From: Casuarina equisetifolia
Taxonomy: Eukaryota > Streptophyta > Magnoliopsida > Fagales > Casuarinaceae
Length of the DNA stretch: 64,000 bases
Assembly: GCA_028551475.1 (NCBI GenBank)
Contig: CM052355.1
Coordinates: forward strand, 4,650,001 to 4,714,000
Reading direction: 5' to 3'
Shown: positions 59,450-64,000 of the stretch, in pieces
Numbering within the stretch: the first letter of the stretch is position 1
Layout: each line of letters begins with the position of its first letter
Translations under genes and position numbers: made by a program
Notes under the pieces: generated by a model
The model's input: the letters and a program-made list of their open reading frames with translations, nothing else
What the model was told of the DNA's origin: nothing
The model's database searches: none

Positions 59450-62400
59450 ATGTACACTGTGAAGGGTGGCTGGGTTGGGCAGACATTTGCCCTAGCCAGA
59501 GGAAATGATTCTGAAGGGCGGAAGACTCGGATTCGGCGTTCAAAGGAGGAGAGGAAGGCAATGGTTGAATCATTTATAAAGAAGTAATTGCACTATATTT
59601 CCCTTTAGTCAGAACTTAGAAAAAGAATAATTGGCTTAATTCAAATGTTGCCAATATAGCCAGTGTGGATTGTGATCTTGTAATCATACCTGCTGTTCCT
59701 GATGATCGCAATCTCTCCCTCTATCCTTTTGAAGCTTGAATCCATTCCACACTCTGATTTTCTAGTATATTCTTCTTTTACTGCTTTTCAACTATCGTTG
59801 TTTACTTGTAGCATCTTACACTTTAATTAATCAGGATGAGTTGTAGGGTACTTCTCTGGTCCTGCAACATCAAAGCCAGCTAGAGACTGACTTTAATGCC
59901 CTGCAAAATGAGTTGAAAAATTTAAGTAAACTTCTAGTGGATGGATAGTTTTGGGTTTAACTAACACCAGCCCCTGTACATGAAGAAAAAGGATTCTGCT
60001 TGTTAACTTACAGATCATGAAAAACTTTGAAGAGACTTTCGTTGGCATCATTTTTCTAATTGTTAGTAACTGGCTTCTTCTTCTGAGAATCTAATGATTG
60101 AAGCTATTATGGGGTCAACTCTTGTAGTGCAACTGTTATTATATGCATTTTGTCCCTGGTAGACGCAACCTGTAAAGGATTGAATCTGTGATCTTGCTTT
60201 TTACACTTTTTTTCTTTAGAAATGTAAGATAAAGAATATTTCACTGGAGTGAAAAAAACAATTATAAGTTAGTTACAAGACATTCATAATGTGAATTTAT
60301 TACAAAAGGGACTTAGTAGGTTGCATGTTATATTAGTCCATGGTTGTTTTGTAGGACTTATTCTCTATTGGTATACTTTTGGTTTAACAGATACATTATT
60401 TTCTTTTAGAAGGGTTACTTGTGAGCTATATTCTTATGGCCAGAGAGTAATGTTCCTCTTGTTTGGGAAGAATTGTTTCAACGCCAGACAGGAAAGGCTG
60501 AAAAGTTACTTTTGTGGCGTTCTGGTGCACTTTAAGAAAGTAACTGTCACAATTAGTTCTTTTGTACTAATCAATTGAACACCTCTGTAAGACTAAGTTT
60601 CTAGTTTCTATCTACCATATTCTTGTGAAAACACATAATTTCTGAATTTAACATTTGTTTGGTTAACATGCCTGCAGGTATCAAAAGTCAAACAATGGAA
60701 GTTTTCCATCACTTAATCTCACACACAAGGAAGTTGGCGGTTCTTTCTACACTGTGAGGGAGATTGTTAGAGATATTATCCAGGAAAATAGAGTGCTGGG
60801 CCCTGCTAAGTTGAGTCCAGGGAAAGAGAGCAGTTATCAATTCTTGGAACAAGATCCATTGTTTTTGCTTACTGCACAACCTCAAACTCCACCAGAAACC
60901 CATCTGCTCTTGAACCATCATGAGGATGCGGTTGAAAAACAGGAGTTAGGTTCTGATGGGCATTATACTGGATCTGAAAATCATACATTTGATAATGTAG
61001 GGATCATAAATGGAAGTCTGGTAGATGTGGAAAACAAAAGGTCTGATGGACCAACTAGGGAAGAGTTGCTGGTAAGTGAACCTTCAGAAGAAGATAGAGA
61101 TCCTCGGGAAGAATTGGCAGCACCAATGGTTGAAATAACTCCTGCAAATGCAGAAGAAGAGCAGGTCTTAGTTTCTGATGGGAATTTCAATTTGCCAGAA
61201 CATCAAGTGCTTGACAATGGGCAAATCGTAAATGAATGTAAGCTAGATGTAAAAGATGAAAAATGTATTGAACTGAAATGCACTGAGTTCGAAGAAGGTA
61301 AACCTTCAGAATCAGAGAGGGATATTGAAGAAAAACCGGCAGCATCTAAGGCCAAAGTAAATCCTATAACAGCAGATGTAATGGTAGAAGTGTTTCCTAT
61401 ACGACCTGTTACTAAGACCACTGATAGCTTTGATGGAATTCTTGAAGCAAAAGATTTAGATCATTCTTCAGAAGAAAAGGAGATTGAAACAGCAGTATTG
61501 GAACTGGGCAATGGCAGATTTCTATCTAATGGAATGAATTCCAAAAAGAACTCTAATTTGGATGATGACCTTGCTGAGTCTTCAATAGAAAGTGTAGATT
61601 GCTCAACCCACACAGAAGTAATTAAGCATAAGAGTCAGGGCGTCACAGTACTTGAAGCTAAAGTATCTTGTAATGAGGTTGGAACACCTGAAACATTTGA
61701 GAAAACCGAGGAACCTACTATACCTAAGGTGAGTTCGTTGATAAAACATGCACATACATGCATTTGAATGTATTTTGCAATTCTTTAAATAATGTTGCGG
61801 GTGAATGAAATCAGTGTTCCCGGCATTTGTTTGCCTTCTATTGTCCTTGGAAATGAAACGCAAGTGAGGAAAGAAGTATAATCTTTTAGGCATCTGAAAC
61901 TTTCAGTGCATGTAGCTGTTAAACAGCCAACTGACTGTATTCTTCGTGTTCAGTCCTTGAAACATGCTTCCGATGCTGATCTACTTTCAGGACTCCAATT
62001 CTTTTAGTTGCTAAGTAGGTACGGTGCTTTTATGTAGTGAATGGTTCATGCTTGAACATTTGCTTTGTGTGTGCATTTACAGCACGTTCGACGATCTATC
62101 AAATTTAAGTAGCCCTGAAATTTGCATCTGAAATCAGAAATTATTCAATACTTATAGATGGTTGGCTTTTCTGCAAATATTTAGGTGCTGCAGTTCCTTT
62201 GTACCTTTTTCTTTACGAATGTTGAAATGTTGATCTTGCAAATGGTTTGCTGCACTACTTGTGGAAATCATTTTCTGAAGTGTTAACTAAAGACTATAGG
62301 TTCCTGAACATTCTTTTCTTTTTTATTGAATTTTATTTTTTGCAGTATATGCAGTTGAAGACAAATCTAGTGTAGGGCCTTTATGTCTGTACAGTTGTAC

Positions 62401-63155
62401 CAGCATCTAATCAATTTATTTTGTGGGGTCTCTCCAACTTAGATGGAGCCTCTTGCTCATTTAGATCCATAGTTTTACCAAGCCGTCAAAATTTGTCTTG
62501 TTATATAGTTCTTACTAGTTTGGCGTGTTTATCAAGTATAAGAGCAACATGATCTTGGAAAAATGCTCTCAGATTAACTTCTCCAACTGTTGACTCTATT
62601 CGCTTTGATGTTGTCTTGCCATGTTGATCAAAACTTGTCAATATTAACTTCACTTAGACAGTGGTACAGATACTTTGCACAAGGAAAACATTTGCTCGTG
62701 GAATTTATGTTGTGAATTGTCGGCGATGTACTTTTGCAGGCTGTAAACGTTGGAAATGGCACCCATACCAATATTCTCAATGGTGTTTATAGCGGCAGTA
62801 GCAGTATGGAAGTAAATACACCTGAAGCAGTTTTGAACGAACCTAAAGCCAATGTTCAATGCGGTGACAACTCCCAGAAAGGAATGAACCCCACTCTAGC
62901 TAGAATCAATCTGTGAGTATCTCTAGTAGTTCTACATCAAATCTGGCACTAGAACTTGTAATAGTCTGTCATTCACAAATGTTGAGCATTTCAACAATTT
63001 CCGTTAGAACTGATTTATTTGTCTTTTGTTTTGTTTTTATCGACAGAGAATCTTGGGAAGAGACAACTAGAAGATCTGCAAAACCGGAAACTAATCCAAT
63101 TTTCGCTACAATTAGAGCATTTGTAGCAGCCTTCATGAAATTTTGGTCTGAATGA
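59450..63155 (+). CDS. Plant-specific protein with basic N-terminal domain, possible DNA-binding protein
   Basis: Exons 59450-59583, 60678-61728, 62740-62912 and 63047-63155 join in frame to 488 residues. The only strongly patterned part is residues about 5-85: GGWVGQTFALA, a basic RKTRIRRSKEERKAMVESF stretch, then GSFPSLNLTHKEVGGSFYTVREIVRDIIQENRVLGPA. This looks like a compact helical nucleic-acid-binding domain and resembles a plant family loosely annotated as DNA-binding; function is not established. The rest is long, acidic, low-complexity and probably disordered (many EE, SE and DxE clusters), ending in a short hydrophobic helix (IFATIRAFVAAFMKFW). The start at 59450 is chosen because it directly precedes the conserved block; an in-frame ATG at 59363 lies upstream of the likely leader acceptor. 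The targeting-like WVGQTFALA near the start could hint at an organelle location, but this is only a guess. Confidence 0.82.
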
Positions 63156-64000
63156 ACTCTCGCGACTCTAGTTTTTTTTTTTTTTTTCCAACCCCCCCTC
63201 CTTTCCTCTTATGCCGTTGCATCATAGATGTAGAGCTATATGCTTGCTGTATAATGCCTGATGTCACTTGGGTAATCTTTATATTCCACTTCGTGTTGGG
63301 CTATAAATGTTCTATTTTAATTTCTCACTTCCTATTGGTGGAATTGGAGGTCCTTTGAACACTCCAGATATTTCTCCAATCCTGAAACACCCATGCGTAA
63401 TGAAGATGACTTTTCGTGTTTCTGATGTAATGCCAAGAGACATGCATTGAATAAGCCGGCAGAGATGTGGGGGCAATGTGCTTGAAGACCCCGAACTTCG
63501 TTCCTCCCACGCTTCTATAGCATTTTTTCCTGGCCTAACCGAATAAATGTGCATTTGTGTTAGATTTGCCTCATTATGAGATGTACAAAATGTGAGATCC
63601 GACCACCTAACCCCGAAGAACCTTGATTTCTTAGATGTCTTGTGGGGCTAAATATTTAACAGCATCCTTCACAAAGAGTCATGAACAGCCAAGCCAAGAA
63701 TCTGAAATTTTGAACGGCAAAAGTAAGAAGAGGTCAATATAGTATAAAAAATGCCTCAGGAATCAGCACGCCAATCATCAACGACCCAAAAGGTACAAGT
63801 CCCACGTTTAAGAAGCAAATATAATACCCCGGAAATCATCTAAAATTCTCTAGATTTTTCGATATGAAACCTCTAGTTCCCCTCCTTTTAGAAGAAACAA
63901 ATGTCAGCAGTCAAAGCACGTCTGCCGAAGGATTCAAATATTTGACGAATGTCTATCACGGGATAATAGTCACCTGTAATCATACATTTGTCAAAGCAAT
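63156..64000. other. 3' flank of the last gene, no further gene seen
   Basis: A poly(T) tract at 63172-63187 follows the stop. The region should hold the 3' UTR. Minus-strand frames at 63312-63554 match nothing I recognise. The last 400 bases show no coding or repeat signal that I can support. Confidence 0.4.

Noticed and set aside
60291..60578. 95-codon frame between exons 2 and 3 of the last gene
   Set aside because: It lies wholly inside an AT-rich intron whose borders join a conserved block; its composition is typical of T-rich intron sequence.
1..64000. A new multi-gene defence, biosynthetic or mobile system
   Set aside because: The genes are unrelated single plant genes in mixed orientations; no clustering of functionally linked unknown genes was seen.

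Overview
This is nuclear DNA from a flowering plant, most likely a eudicot. The genes are split by many short AT-rich introns with GT..AG borders, intergenic DNA is AT-rich, and every recognisable product belongs to a land-plant family. I modelled ten protein-coding genes by joining exons across splice sites. In each multi-exon gene the reading frame stays open across all junctions, which is strong internal support. No rRNA, true tRNA, CRISPR array or bacterial operon is visible.

Layout. 1-772 (minus): HEMK2/N6AMT1-type methyltransferase, running off the left edge. 1352-1707: a solo LTR with a 5-bp target duplication. 3961-10208 (minus): organellar tRNA threonylcarbamoyltransferase (Qri7/OSGEPL1/GCP1), 13 exons. 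10.2-13.8 kb: AT-rich gene-poor DNA. 13780-16268 (plus): an NPF7-type NRT1/PTR transporter without an obvious ATG. 17968-22560 (minus): arginase, 6 exons. 24200-28012 (plus): a large SagB-type nitroreductase-like protein, divergent from arginase. 29881-30863 (minus): Ycf20-like plastid protein. 35937-37205 (plus): DUF641 protein of the GIL1/IRKI type, with a probable 3.6-kb leader intron. 39205-39822 (plus): secreted PMEI-like protein. 41121-48190 (plus): SEX4 phosphoglucan phosphatase, 14 exons. 49723-57225 (plus): type II membrane GT4-like glycosyltransferase, 14 exons. 59450-63155 (plus): plant-specific protein with a conserved basic N-terminal domain.

The genes do not form one pathway. 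They are an ordinary mix of organelle tRNA modification, translation-factor methylation, nitrogen handling (arginase, NPF transporter), plastid functions (Ycf20-like, SEX4 starch turnover) and cell-wall or Golgi functions (PMEI, glycosyltransferase). I found no convincing new multi-gene system. The observations most worth checking are the SagB-like plant nitroreductase, two GC-AG introns flanking one exon of the glycosyltransferase, loss of the GT4 E-x7-E signature in that protein, an (AG)n microsatellite forming the 5' splice site of arginase intron 5, the missing start codon of the NPF7 gene, and the solo LTR. All gene models are predictions from sequence alone; UTR limits are inferred.
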